64,000 bases of DNA from Enterococcus lactis (GCF_015751045.1 NZ_BNJW01000009.1:1-64000); one strand, 5' to 3'; positions 28,436 to 37,588 are shown, counted from the stretch's first letter. Numbers and translations: made by a program. Notes: generated from the sequence alone by a model not told the origin.

Positions 28436-29854
28436 ATGGAAAAAAAAGGAACACCAAGTTTTTTAGAAGCAACACTTGTATTAATGGTCATTGTTTTAGG
28501 CATTGCGATTGGCGTTGTCGGATTAAAGGTTTCGCCTAATATCACGATTTTGGCAGCTATCGGAATGGTCATGTTGTACGCAGTGATAAAAAAATTCCCG
28601 ACAGATTGGCTGCACGAAGGGATCATCAATGGCATCAAATCGGGGATCATTCCAATCTTTATTTTTATTTTAGTCGGTTCATTGATTGCTGTATGGATAC
28701 AAGCAGGAATTATTCCAACCCTCATGGTCATTGGATTTAAATTGATCAGTGTCCAGTGGTTCGTCCCTTCTGTATTTGTTGTTTGTGCAATCGTAGGTAG
28801 CGCTGTAGGGAGTGCCTTTACGGTTATGTCAACGATTGGGATTGCATTTTTCGGTATTGGGACAACACTAGGACTAAATCCAGCCCTTGTAGTTGGAGCC
28901 ATTGTTTCAGGTGCCGTTTTTGGAGACAAGATGTCTCCATTATCCGAATCAACAAATTTAGCAGCAGCTATTGTTGATGCCGATTTGTTCAAACACATCA
29001 AGCATATGATGTGGTCGACTGTTCCGGCATTTGTTGTTTCTTTCTTTTTATTCATGATTTTAGGACACACAAGTAAAGCCGCAAGTCTTTCATCTATTCG
29101 TGAAGTGACCGATATTCTAGAAGCAAACTTTACTATTTCGATCTGGTCACTGATTCCTCTATTTTTAATGCTCTTGTGTGCATGGAAAAAGGTGCCGGCA
29201 ATTTTGACGATTTTGTTGAATATCGCTGTAGCAGTAGGAATGATCTTTATTCAAAACCCACAAACTTCCTTAACAAAGTTGGCAGGGGTCATCGAATCTG
29301 GATTTGTTTCAAATACTAGAAACCAACAAATCGATTCACTGCTTAGCCGTGGAGGAATCGAAAGTATGATGCCAACTGTGTCATTGATTATTCTAACATT
29401 GTCATTAGGTGGTTTGTTGATCGAATTTGGGTTGATCTCAACCGTTATGGAACGAGTATCAAGAAAGATGACGAACACCCCAAAATTGATTTTTACAACA
29501 TTGATGACAAGCATCGGAGTAAATATCTTTATTGGAGAACAATTTCTATCTGTTATCCTGCCTGGTAATGCATTTAAAGAAACTTACGAAAAAGCAGGCT
29601 TTGATCCAACTGTATTAGGGAGAACACTAGAAGATGGTGGAACAGTGATCAATTACTTAGTGCCTTGGGGAATCGCCGGAAGTTTCGTAGCAAGTACATT
29701 TGGCATTCCTACACTCACTTACTTGCCATTCGTGTTTTTCAGTTTGCTTTCACCTGTGTTTTCGATGGTCAGTGCCTTTACAGGTTGGGGGATCTCAAAG
29801 AAATTTGTGAAACCGCAAGAAGCAGTAAGCAAGACAGCGCAATTAGAACAATAA
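28436..29854 (+). CDS. NhaC-family Na+/H+ antiporter-like transporter, probable tyrosine transporter
   Basis: A 472-residue membrane protein with about 12 hydrophobic segments. Family landmarks are VGSAVGSAFTVMSTIGIAFF (split here over segments) and SGAVFGDKMSPLSESTNLAA, typical of NhaC. Members preceded by Tyr T-boxes (YheL-type) have been predicted to carry tyrosine, and the TAC specifier here agrees. Ion coupling and substrate are not proven by sequence. The start follows AAAAGGAGAGATTATC. A terminator hairpin from the repeat family lies 12 bp after the stop. Confidence 0.82.
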   Translation: MEKKGTPSFLEATLVLMVIVLGIAIGVVGLKVSPNITILAAIGMVMLYAVIKKFPTDWLHEGIINGIKSGIIPIFIFILVGSLIAVWIQAGIIPTLMVIGFKLISVQWFVPSVFVVCAIVGSAVGSAFTVMSTIGIAFFGIGTTLGLNPALVVGAIVSGAVFGDKMSPLSESTNLAAAIVDADLFKHIKHMMWSTVPAFVVSFFLFMILGHTSKAASLSSIREVTDILEANFTISIWSLIPLFLMLLCAWKKVPAILTILLNIAVAVGMIFIQNPQTSLTKLAGVIESGFVSNTRNQQIDSLLSRGGIESMMPTVSLIILTLSLGGLLIEFGLISTVMERVSRKMTNTPKLIFTTLMTSIGVNIFIGEQFLSVILPGNAFKETYEKAGFDPTVLGRTLEDGGTVINYLVPWGIAGSFVASTFGIPTLTYLPFVFFSLLSPVFSMVSAFTGWGISKKFVKPQEAVSKTAQLEQ

Positions 29855-29865
29855 AAACGGAAAAA

Positions 29866-30150
29866 GGGAGTGTGACAAAAGTCTTGTCACACTCCCTTTT
29901 ACGAATAAACGGTGTTCAAAAGCCAGTTTCTCGGTATTAAGCCAAATTTATGCAAAAATGTGGAAAGCCATTTTCACAAAATTTTTCTTCATACTCGAAA
30001 CTAAGCGGCTTTTTCACAACCTCTCGATAAACGGTGTTCAAAAGCTTGCATCTGCGGTAATAAGCCTAATCAAACGAAAAATATGAGAAGCTATTTTTGT
30101 TTGGCTGTTCTTATTACTTGATGCAGGGCAGCTTTTTCACAACCTCTTTT
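29866..30150 (-). repeat. Modular palindromic repeat, locus 3 (terminator hairpin + B module + A module)
   Basis: Reading in plus direction: terminator hairpin GGGAGTGTGACAAAAG/CTTGTCACACTCCC (29866-29896), then a B-type module (about 29907-30023) and an A-type module (about 30027-30148). Both modules are in reverse orientation, each starting ACGGTGTTCAAAAG and ending CTTTTTCACAACCTC. The A module is nearly identical to locus 1 on the other strand. The block fills the gap between convergent genes. Confidence 0.85.
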
Positions 30151-30170
30151 TCTGTTTGGATAGATAATGG

Positions 30171-30614
30171 TCATTCCATTTCTTTGATCATTTTTTTCAT
30201 TTTATCGATCTCTTCTTCTTGTGCCTGAATGATTTCTTCCGCTAATTTTTTTACTTCAGGATCTTTTAAATCAGCTCGTTTACTTGTCAAGATAGCAATA
30301 GAGTGATGAGGGATCATTGCCTTCATCCACGCCGTATCGTTGACAGTTGTTTGGCTTCGTACCATAAATAAGGAACCAGCAAAAACAAGAAGACTTGCCG
30401 CTAAAATCATAGCATTTATCTTTTTGTTTTTATACATTTTCCACATGAACAACAACATGATGACTGCCATGACTGCACCCATCATCAGCGCCATGAATAC
30501 ACGTGTGCGACTGAAGAAGATATGGTCGAGCGCATAAACATTCAAATACATCATACCAAACATGACTACCGTCGAAACACCAATCATCAACAAAAACTTC
30601 CAATACTTTTTCAT
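30171..30614 (-). CDS. DUF305-family membrane protein
   Basis: A 147-residue protein. Three hydrophobic segments (about 7-30, 37-57, 68-85) precede a C-terminal helical domain with the DUF305 signature MKAMIPHHSIAI near residues 111-122 and a charged coiled tail (QAQEEEIDKMKKM). DUF305 proteins resemble ferritin-like helical bundles, and the His pair may bind metal, often copper; that link is family-level only. The start follows AAAGGAGTTTGTTTTAA. It sits alone between two blocks of repeats. Confidence 0.8.
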   Translation of the reverse strand: MKKYWKFLLMIGVSTVVMFGMMYLNVYALDHIFFSRTRVFMALMMGAVMAVIMLLFMWKMYKNKKINAMILAASLLVFAGSLFMVRSQTTVNDTAWMKAMIPHHSIAILTSKRADLKDPEVKKLAEEIIQAQEEEIDKMKKMIKEME

Positions 30615-30683
30615 TTAAAACAAACTCCTTTTTCTTCATTCCTTTCTTCTATCATGTCATGAACGTGGAGAACAATCAATTAA

Positions 30684-30945
30684 TCTGCACAGATGGTTTT
30701 TGAACACCGTTTATCAAGAGGTCGTGAGCCTGCCGTTTAACACTGAGTCACAAGGAACAATTTCAAAAAATAGTTTCTCATGTTTGTTGAATATTGAGAC
30801 TTGTGACCGAGGAGTTGACAGGAGAACACCGTTTAGTGGAAAGGTCGTGAAAAAGCTGTTCTTATTACCGCAGATGTAAGTTTTTGAACACCGTTTATTC
30901 GGAAAAAGGAACTGCAACAATTTTTGTCGCAGCTCCTTTTTCAAT
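30684..30945 (+). repeat. Modular palindromic repeat, locus 4 (A tail + D module + internally deleted A + terminator hairpin)
   Basis: An A-type tail (CTGCACAGATGG TTTTTGAACACCGTTTATC), a full D module (30717-30836; GAGGTCGTGAGCCTGCCGTT ... AGGAGAACACCGTTTA), an A module lacking its core (30841-30897, joining GGTCGTGAAAAAGCTGTTC straight to TTATTACCGCAGATG), then hairpin GGAACTGCAACA/TGTCGCAGCTCC with T run. The core-less copy shows modules lose the centre of the palindrome. Confidence 0.82.
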
Positions 30946-30990
30946 AGCTCCAGCTATTCAATATAAATAGAATAAAATTCTCTATTGGTT

Positions 30991-32331
30991 TCATTCATTC
31001 ATCAAGACGAAAGCATCGTTCTTTTTTTGATAACTGAAATAAATGAACAGGTAAAGCAGACCGGTCAATACAGTTACCCCAATGGAGTTCGTGAATAGGA
31101 TACCAAGGAAAATCAACCCTAAGACTGCTAATGCAAAAAAGCTGATTCCTTTGTCCCATAACGTTCCTTTCCTTAGTGCCAGTATAAAGGACGCAGCACT
31201 GATAATGATCCAGATCAATAATACTGTATAGGAAAGAGAACCTGCCAGATAGCCAAATAATTTGTCACCGACAAAATAAGAAAGAGCCACACCTAGATAA
31301 AGAACACTGGTACAAAACAGCACAGCACGTTGCGGTACTTGATGCTTGTTTAAAACAGCTAGTTTTCTAGAGGAACCTTTTCGATCTTTCAAGCGGAAGA
31401 ACAAAATCCTCGAAGAAGCATACACACCTGAATTGATAGACGAGAACAGAGCAAGAACAATCACGAAATTGACGATATCTGCTGCAAATGGAATATTCAT
31501 TTTTTCAAATACCATCACAAAAGGACTAACGTTCGTACCTGCTAATGTATTCCAAGGAAAAATAATCAAAAGCAAAAATAAAGGAATAATGTAAAAGGAA
31601 ATGATTCTTCCCATAACGCCTTTGATTGCTTTAGGAATCGCACGTTTAGGATCATCTGCTTCGCTTACTGTGATAGCAATCAGCTCAGAACCGCCGTAAG
31701 AATAGATAACTACAAGCAAAGAACTGATGATTCCCTTCATACCATGAGGAGTAAAACCACCATGATCAGTCAATTGTTGAAGGGTAGGGAAAACACCAGA
31801 ACCCAACATTTGCTGACCAACAAGATAAGCAGCAAAAATGATCAATAGGATAATGACACTGATTTTAGCAAAGGCCAGCCAATATTCTGTCTCTGCGAAT
31901 AATCGTACCGAATAAAGATTGATGATAGTAGTTAAAACAGCCAACATAAAAACAAATACCCAAGCTGGGACGTGGGGGAACCACAACTGTAAAAAGGAAG
32001 CAGCTGCAACAGCTTCAGCAATGATATTGATAATCCACATGGACCAGTAGACCCAATCGGTAAAATCGGCAGAATGAGCACCTAGATATGGACGAATCAA
32101 TCCAGATAATCCGTGGTGCGTATCGCCACCACTTAAAACAATTTTTCCCAGACCTTTCATCACGATATATAAAATCATTCCGCCAATCAAAAAAGCGATC
32201 AATACAGAAGGGCCGGCGATTCCAATCGCTTCGCCACTTCCTTTAAATAGACCTGCACCAATCGCTCCACCCAAAGCTAGCATGGTGATATGTCGGGAGC
32301 TAAGTTGTTTTTTCAATTTTTTATCTTCCAT
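30991..32331 (-). CDS. APC-family amino acid permease (GABA/aromatic/basic permease type)
   Basis: A 446-residue permease with about 12 transmembrane segments. The opening LSSRHITMLALGGAIGAGLFKGSG is the conserved first helix of amino-acid/H+ symporters of the AAT group, and SYGGSELIAITVSEADDPKRAIPKAI is another signature. I start at ATG 32331 (MEDKKLKK) behind AAAGAGGTTATTT; the frame extends upstream without a good site. Substrate cannot be decided. The gene is single and ends near repeat locus 4. Confidence 0.85.
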   Translation of the reverse strand: MEDKKLKKQLSSRHITMLALGGAIGAGLFKGSGEAIGIAGPSVLIAFLIGGMILYIVMKGLGKIVLSGGDTHHGLSGLIRPYLGAHSADFTDWVYWSMWIINIIAEAVAAASFLQLWFPHVPAWVFVFMLAVLTTIINLYSVRLFAETEYWLAFAKISVIILLIIFAAYLVGQQMLGSGVFPTLQQLTDHGGFTPHGMKGIISSLLVVIYSYGGSELIAITVSEADDPKRAIPKAIKGVMGRIISFYIIPLFLLLIIFPWNTLAGTNVSPFVMVFEKMNIPFAADIVNFVIVLALFSSINSGVYASSRILFFRLKDRKGSSRKLAVLNKHQVPQRAVLFCTSVLYLGVALSYFVGDKLFGYLAGSLSYTVLLIWIIISAASFILALRKGTLWDKGISFFALAVLGLIFLGILFTNSIGVTVLTGLLYLFIYFSYQKKNDAFVLMNE

Positions 32332-32599
32332 AAATAACCTCTTTCTTTTAAATTCACAATCAAAATGTATAGTAAGAATAAATAGCAATAATAACAATGA
32401 CTAATGATAACAAATTTTCAGACAATTACAACTATTCAGAAAACTTTTAGGCATATTTTAATGGAAGAATGATTTATTTCATCGTATTTTCATAGAAATA
32501 TTAAATTTTTATAAAAATAATAGGAAGCGTTTTACTGGCTTTTTACTATTTAAACAGGCTATCATAGGAAAAAGTGACAGAGAAAGTGAGGCGGAACAG

Positions 32600-33496
32600 A
32601 TGAACAAAAACGACGTATTGCTAGTTGCGAAAAATAAATCACTTTATTTTTTTCCTTCCATCCGCTCTTTAGATGTTTGGTCCGGAAAAGATTTACTACA
32701 GTCGGAATTCATTAAATCGGCTCGACAACAGTTGGCAAATTATCAGCTGATCGTTTTTTTAGATTATGGATTTGATATGGAGATGGCTCGACGCGTGCGT
32801 CCATTTACCAATGCAAAAATCGTGTTATTTTTTTGGAACCACTTCAAAGCAGAACACGAGGCGATGCTGAAACAGGCACAAGATGAACCGTCAATCGATG
32901 AGATTTATCATTTTGATTTTTTGGAAGCAAAAGAACTTGGACTAAAACATAATAGTTCCTTTTATTCGAAACATATGGATTTTTCTTCTAGCGAACCAAA
33001 GACGGATCTTTTTTTTGGTGCAACAAATAACGGCAGAAAAGAACGGGCAGAAAAATATAAGCAGGAATTTACAAAAAGAGGTGTTACGACCAATTACTTT
33101 ATTCTTCCGCTTCGAGGAAATGAACAACCTGGATACCTTACTTATGAAGAGTATCTGAAAAAAACTGGGGAATCGAGCGGGATTCTAGAACTGTTGCGGG
33201 AAGGGCAGCAAGGAGTGACTTTGCGAACGTTTGAATCTATGTATTTTCAAAAGAAGCTAGTGACAGATAATCAAGCCATAGCTCATTATCAGTTTTATCA
33301 TCCTGAAAATATTTTTTTGCTTCAAGAACGTGATTTAGATGAATTACCGGAATTTCTGCATACGCCATTTCAGCCAATCCCATCAGAACTGTTGGAATTT
33401 TTTGATGCAGAAAATTGGGCAAAACGTTTTTTCACTACTGACTCCGCTATTTATGAACAATATGAATACGATCTTTCCTCTGTTAAAAATAAATAA
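32600..33496 (+). CDS. Orphan glycosyltransferase-like protein
   Basis: A 298-residue cytoplasmic protein I recognise only by type. The C-terminal half (about 135-290) resembles the nucleotide-sugar domain of GT-B transferases: DLFFGATNNGRKERA, GQQGVTLRTFESMYFQKKLVTDN and YHPENIFLL are the kind of blocks seen in capsule and polysaccharide proteins. There is no membrane segment. It stands alone rather than in a polysaccharide cluster. ATG 32600 follows AAAGTGAGGCGGAACAG. The role could be surface glycan modification; this is inference. Confidence 0.55.
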   Translation: MNKNDVLLVAKNKSLYFFPSIRSLDVWSGKDLLQSEFIKSARQQLANYQLIVFLDYGFDMEMARRVRPFTNAKIVLFFWNHFKAEHEAMLKQAQDEPSIDEIYHFDFLEAKELGLKHNSSFYSKHMDFSSSEPKTDLFFGATNNGRKERAEKYKQEFTKRGVTTNYFILPLRGNEQPGYLTYEEYLKKTGESSGILELLREGQQGVTLRTFESMYFQKKLVTDNQAIAHYQFYHPENIFLLQERDLDELPEFLHTPFQPIPSELLEFFDAENWAKRFFTTDSAIYEQYEYDLSSVKNK

Positions 33497-33530
33497 AAGT
33501 GCCAAACAATCATAGATGAAAATAAACAAG

Positions 33531-33568
33531 CGCAATTCTTATGGCAACATGAGAATTGTGTTTTTCTT
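33531..33568 (+). terminator. Terminator of the glycosyltransferase-like gene
   Basis: CGCAATTCTT and AGAATTGTG arms around ATGGCAACATG, then TTTTTCTTTTT. Confidence 0.8.
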
Positions 33569-33587
33569 TTTGATCTTTCGTGGGGGT

Positions 33588-33626
33588 AAAAAAATGAGAA
33601 CCAGCTGCTGATCCAGCTGATTCTCA
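33588..33626 (-). terminator. Terminator of the ketopantoate-reductase-like gene
   Basis: TGAGAACCAGCTG and CAGCTGATTCTCA form the stem; on the minus strand it is followed by a T run. Confidence 0.8.
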
Positions 33627-33638
33627 TCAGAGAGCCTT

Positions 33639-34580
33639 TTATTCTGCGCCAAGGATTCCTTCTTTTGCATGGACTAATTGGGTCAAAAAGGCACAATAGG
33701 GTGTAGCAATATCATATTTTTGTCCTTTTCGCCAAACGGCACCATTGATGTAGTCGATTTCAGTCAAACGATGGTTTTTGATCAGGTCTTGGTACATAGA
33801 TGGGTAATGCAACCCGATGTTGTCAGGATCATAAGTAGAAGCAATATGCTGGTACACTTCTTCTTGATCTAATGTGATTCCTTCTATTGCTGCGATAGAA
33901 GCAAACTCAGATACGATCGTTCGAACCATGCCCTCTGCCGCTTTTTGCGCACCTAGTTCAGCAATATTACAATCCAAGATCGTGCATAATCCATTTAATG
34001 TTCCGTTTACACAAGCTTTTCGCCAAATGGAATAACGAACATTATGACTATAGATTGGATTCAATCTTGCTTCTTGAAAGACTTCTACAACTTTTTTTGT
34101 AAATGCTTCGCCTTCTGGTTCCAAGTTCTCTAGTTCGATTTCTCCATCACCTAATAATGTGACTTTTCCGGGACCAGCTAGACCAGCTGTCCACATCGTG
34201 ATCCCAAATAAGATATTTTTCTTTGGTACATATTTTTCCAGTACATCTTCATGACCTAATCCATTCAGTAAACACAAAACATAAGTATTCTCAGTAATAA
34301 TGGATTGGATCGAACGAAACATATCATCTAATTGATTCGCTTTTGTCAAGGCTACGATCAAATCCACGTGTTCGTTGCTTTCGATGATTTCTTCTGGTGA
34401 ATAGATTGGCAGTTTTGCAACTACTTCTTTGCCATTAAAGTCAGCAATCAATCCATTTGTACGAATGGCTTCAATGTGAGCAGGCCAGCGATCGATCAAG
34501 ACGACCTCATTTCCGCTTTGATGCAACATCAATCCGATTCGGCTGCCCATTGCTCCGGCTCCAGCTATTGCGATTTTCAT
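33639..34580 (-). CDS. Ketopantoate reductase (PanE/ApbA) family protein
   Basis: A 313-residue NADPH-dependent dehydrogenase. The nucleotide loop IAGAGAMGSRIGLML opens the protein; the second half is the helical domain with the catalytic-lysine region WRKACVNGTLNGLCTI near residue 190. Family members reduce 2-dehydropantoate to pantoate or act on related 2-keto acids. The genomic partner, divergent, is a glycerate kinase rather than panB/panC, so the physiological substrate is open. The start follows AAGGAGAGAAAAAAC. Confidence 0.82.
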   Translation of the reverse strand: MKIAIAGAGAMGSRIGLMLHQSGNEVVLIDRWPAHIEAIRTNGLIADFNGKEVVAKLPIYSPEEIIESNEHVDLIVALTKANQLDDMFRSIQSIITENTYVLCLLNGLGHEDVLEKYVPKKNILFGITMWTAGLAGPGKVTLLGDGEIELENLEPEGEAFTKKVVEVFQEARLNPIYSHNVRYSIWRKACVNGTLNGLCTILDCNIAELGAQKAAEGMVRTIVSEFASIAAIEGITLDQEEVYQHIASTYDPDNIGLHYPSMYQDLIKNHRLTEIDYINGAVWRKGQKYDIATPYCAFLTQLVHAKEGILGAE

Positions 34581-34705
34581 GTTTTTTCTCTCCTTTATTC
34601 AATGAGTTCCCTTTTAGTATATAGAAAAACAGAAGAAAATAGCATTGTTTTGTTTGAAAAAAGTGAAAAAAAGTGTCTTACTTAAGAAGAAAGTGAGGGA
34701 TATAG

Positions 34706-35827
34706 ATGGATATTTTAGCGGCAATCGATTCATTTAAAGGAAGTGCTTCTTCATTTGAATTAAATCAGGCAGTTCTAAATGGCTGGGAAGACCGTAAAGG
34801 AAGAAAAATCAATGTGCCGATTGCAGATGGCGGAGAAAATACTGCAGAAGCAATCTATTACGCGCTCGGGGGAACCTGGCGTACGATTGATGGGATGGAT
34901 CTCTTATTTCGTCAGCGAAAAATCACTTATTTATTGACGAACTGGCAAGGAAAAAATACCGCAGTCATTGAATCTGCACAAGTATTAGGATTAGATTTAC
35001 TTGATAAACCAACGGATCAAACCATCCGACTTGCTTCTAGTTATGCCTTGGGAGAGCTTATCAAAGATGCACTGCTTCAAGAAGTGGAACAAATCATTGT
35101 CACTTTAGGAGGAAGCGGATGTAGCGATGGTGGTCTAGGATTACTCCAATCCTTGGGTGCTTCTTTAGAAGGGTACACAGAAGGAAATCCTTTGTTATCT
35201 ACTAGAAAACTTCATTTGGATCGAAGGAACGTTCTTGTTTCTAAAGCAAAAGTGATCATCGCTGCAGATGTGACCAACCCATATACAGGTCAACAAGGAG
35301 CTGCTTGGCAATTTGGAAGACAAAAAGGAGGAACGGATACGACGTTAGCTTTCTTGGATAAACAAGCAGAAAAGATTGCTCAGCAGATAAAAGATGTTTG
35401 GGAGGTGGATTTAGATGACATCCCAGGAAGCGGAGCAGCAGGCGGTATTGGCGGAGCCCTTTTTTTGTTAGGAGCGAAGATGGTCTCTGGTTTTGAGTTG
35501 GTCAGCCAAATCACTGGATTAGAAAAACAGATCGAACAAGCAGATGTCATCATTACAGGAGAAGGGCGGATTGATCAGCAAACAATCCACGGAAAAGTTC
35601 CATATGGCGTAGCAGTGCTTGCAAAAAAATATCGAAAACCAATAATCGCTATTTGCGGAAGTAGGGACCAAGAGTTGGAAGGACTCTCTGATTTTCTCCC
35701 TATTGTCTTAAGCATTCAATTAGGACCAATCGATTTAGAGGAAGCAATGGAACACAGGCAAACATTAGAAAAAACAAAAATCTTAGGACAGACACTCAGC
35801 AGATTTTTCACCATCCTCCCGAAGTAG
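34706..35827 (+). CDS. Glycerate kinase
   Basis: A 373-residue GckA/GlxK-type kinase (glycerate 2-kinase family). Conserved blocks are AAIDSFKGSASSFE at the start, VPIADGGENTAEAI, VTLGGSGCSDGGLGLLQSLG and ITGEGRIDQQTIHGKVPYGVA. It phosphorylates D-glycerate into glycolysis. The start follows AAAGTGAGGGATATAG. Divergent from the PanE-like gene with about 125 bp between, which could hold shared control. Length is normal. Confidence 0.9.
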   Translation: MDILAAIDSFKGSASSFELNQAVLNGWEDRKGRKINVPIADGGENTAEAIYYALGGTWRTIDGMDLLFRQRKITYLLTNWQGKNTAVIESAQVLGLDLLDKPTDQTIRLASSYALGELIKDALLQEVEQIIVTLGGSGCSDGGLGLLQSLGASLEGYTEGNPLLSTRKLHLDRRNVLVSKAKVIIAADVTNPYTGQQGAAWQFGRQKGGTDTTLAFLDKQAEKIAQQIKDVWEVDLDDIPGSGAAGGIGGALFLLGAKMVSGFELVSQITGLEKQIEQADVIITGEGRIDQQTIHGKVPYGVAVLAKKYRKPIIAICGSRDQELEGLSDFLPIVLSIQLGPIDLEEAMEHRQTLEKTKILGQTLSRFFTILPK

Positions 35828-36069
35828 TTGACAAAATCAATTTCTTTATGCTATCGTAATTTCAAATATAGGACAAAGTGAGGGATCCGTGCATTGAAAA
35901 ATTAAGTCGATTGATGAAAGCTGCATTCAGACTGTACCTTGTGGAGACAAGGGAGCAGTGTGCAGATTTTCAGGATTGGCTTGGTTCTTTCGATGTATGG
36001 GTCTTTTTGTGTGCACCAAACCCTTGCATCCTCTTTAGCCAGTTCTGAAAATAGGACTGGTCTTTTTTT
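35828..36069 (+). promoter_or_regulatory. Promoter, structured leader and attenuator of eat(A)
   Basis: TTGACA (35828-35833) with TATCGT (35852-35857) starts a leader of about 200 nt. It contains a possible two-codon ORF (GTG CAT TGA at 35889), hairpins such as CCTTGTGGAGACAAGG, and an intrinsic terminator CCAGTTCTGAAAATAGGACTGG plus T run (36039-36069) directly before the gene. Such leaders give antibiotic-induced read-through in other ABC-F genes. A longer frame open across the leader (35939 onward) has no ribosome binding site. Confidence 0.7.
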
Positions 36070-36085
36070 ACGAGGTGATGGAATA

Positions 36086-37588
36086 ATGTCTAAAATCGAA
36101 ATAAAAAATCTGACATTCGGCTATGACAGCCAAGGCACATTATTATTTGAACAAGCCAATCTAAACTTTGACACCCAATGGAAACTAGGACTTATCGGAC
36201 GAAACGGTCGAGGAAAGACAACTTTACTGAATATCCTGCAAAACAAACTCCCTTACCAAGGGCAAGTGATCCATCAGCAAGCGTTTGTCTATTTCCCGCA
36301 GCAAACAAAAGATAAAGAGCGTTTGACCTATTATGTGTTAAATGAGATTACGGATTTTGAGATATGGGAAATTGAAAGAGAGCTCCAACTGATGCAAACA
36401 GATCCTGAAATCTTATGGAGAGAATTCAGCACACTATCAGGAGGAGAGAAGACAAAAGTCCTACTGGCACTCTTATTTGTGGATGACACTCATTTCCCGT
36501 TAATCGATGAACCAACGAATCATTTGGATATCTCTGGCAGAAAACAAGTAGCGGCTTATTTGAAAAAGAAAAAACAAGGATTCATCGTGGTGAGTCATGA
36601 TCGGGGATTTATCGATGAAGTAGTGGACCATGTTTTAGTAATCGAAAAGAGCCAACTGGAACTTTATCAAGGGAATTTCTCTATCTATGAAGAACAGAAA
36701 AAACTTCGTGATGAATTTGAAATAGCTAAAAATGAAAAATTGAAAAAAGAAGTCAGCAGGCTAAAGAAAACAGCGGCAGAAAAAGCAGAATGGTCTCGTT
36801 CCCGTGAAGGAGACAAAACAAAGAAAAAAGTCGGATTCATCGATACGGAATCTAGGCGAGTGAATAAAGGAGCAGTAGGCGCTGATGCTGCACGGACGAT
36901 GAAACGATCTAAAGCAATCGTGAATCGGATGGAAACCCAGATCAGTGAGAAAGAAAAATTATTAAAAGATATCGAGTATATCGATGCTTTGACGATGAAT
37001 AGTCAAGTGTCTCATCATAAACGGCTGTTAAGCGTAGAAAATCTTCAATTAGGGTATGAAAATCTGTTATTCGAGCCAGTTCACTTTACGATCGAACCTC
37101 ATCAGCGGGTGGCAATTTCAGGTCCTAACGGCGCGGGAAAGTCATCCATTATCCATTATCTTCTGGGAACATTCAGCGGCAAGGTTGTAGGAGAAAAATC
37201 CCAGCCCAAACATTTGACCATTAGTTACGTACGCCAAAATTATGAAGACAATCGAGGGACGTTGGCGGAATTCGCGGAGAAAAACCGAGTAGACTACCAA
37301 GCATTTTTGAATAATCTCCGAAAGCTTGGGATGGAAAGAGATGTTTTTCATAACAAAATCGAACAGATGAGTATGGGGCAACGGAAAAAAGTGGAATTGG
37401 CTAAATCTTTATCACAACCAGCTGAGCTATATATATGGGATGAACCATTGAATTATTTGGATGTCTTCAATCAAGAACAATTAGAACAACTGATTTTGAA
37501 CGTGAAACCTGCTATGTTACTAGTGGAACATGATCAAACCTTTCTAGATAAAGTATCTACTGAGATTATTTCTCTTGAGAAAATCTAA
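36086..37588 (+). CDS. eat(A): ABC-F ribosomal protection protein Eat(A), Lsa family
   Basis: A 500-residue soluble tandem ATPase without membrane domains. First NBD: GLIGRNGRGKTTLLN, STLSGGEKTKVLLALL, PLIDEPTNHLD; charged linker about 205-300; second NBD: ISGPNGAGKSSI, QMSMGQRKKVELAKSL, LYIWDEPLNYLD. It aligns by eye along its whole length with Lsa(A). These proteins dislodge lincosamides, streptogramin A and pleuromutilins from the ribosome. By my count residue 450 is Ile (AELYI-WDEP), the residue reported for the resistant variant Eat(A)v instead of Thr. ATG 36086 follows CGAGGTGATGGAATA; length equals known Eat(A). Identity to that protein is from memory. Confidence 0.88.
   Translation: MSKIEIKNLTFGYDSQGTLLFEQANLNFDTQWKLGLIGRNGRGKTTLLNILQNKLPYQGQVIHQQAFVYFPQQTKDKERLTYYVLNEITDFEIWEIERELQLMQTDPEILWREFSTLSGGEKTKVLLALLFVDDTHFPLIDEPTNHLDISGRKQVAAYLKKKKQGFIVVSHDRGFIDEVVDHVLVIEKSQLELYQGNFSIYEEQKKLRDEFEIAKNEKLKKEVSRLKKTAAEKAEWSRSREGDKTKKKVGFIDTESRRVNKGAVGADAARTMKRSKAIVNRMETQISEKEKLLKDIEYIDALTMNSQVSHHKRLLSVENLQLGYENLLFEPVHFTIEPHQRVAISGPNGAGKSSIIHYLLGTFSGKVVGEKSQPKHLTISYVRQNYEDNRGTLAEFAEKNRVDYQAFLNNLRKLGMERDVFHNKIEQMSMGQRKKVELAKSLSQPAELYIWDEPLNYLDVFNQEQLEQLILNVKPAMLLVEHDQTFLDKVSTEIISLEKI

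Noticed and set aside
32521-32535. cre-like sequence before the glycosyltransferase-like gene
   Set aside because: Four mismatches to the consensus; too weak to report as a site.
35939-36085. 49-codon N-terminal extension of the eat(A) frame
   Set aside because: It covers the attenuator hairpin and has no ribosome binding site; MSKIEIKNL at 36086 matches Lsa-type starts.
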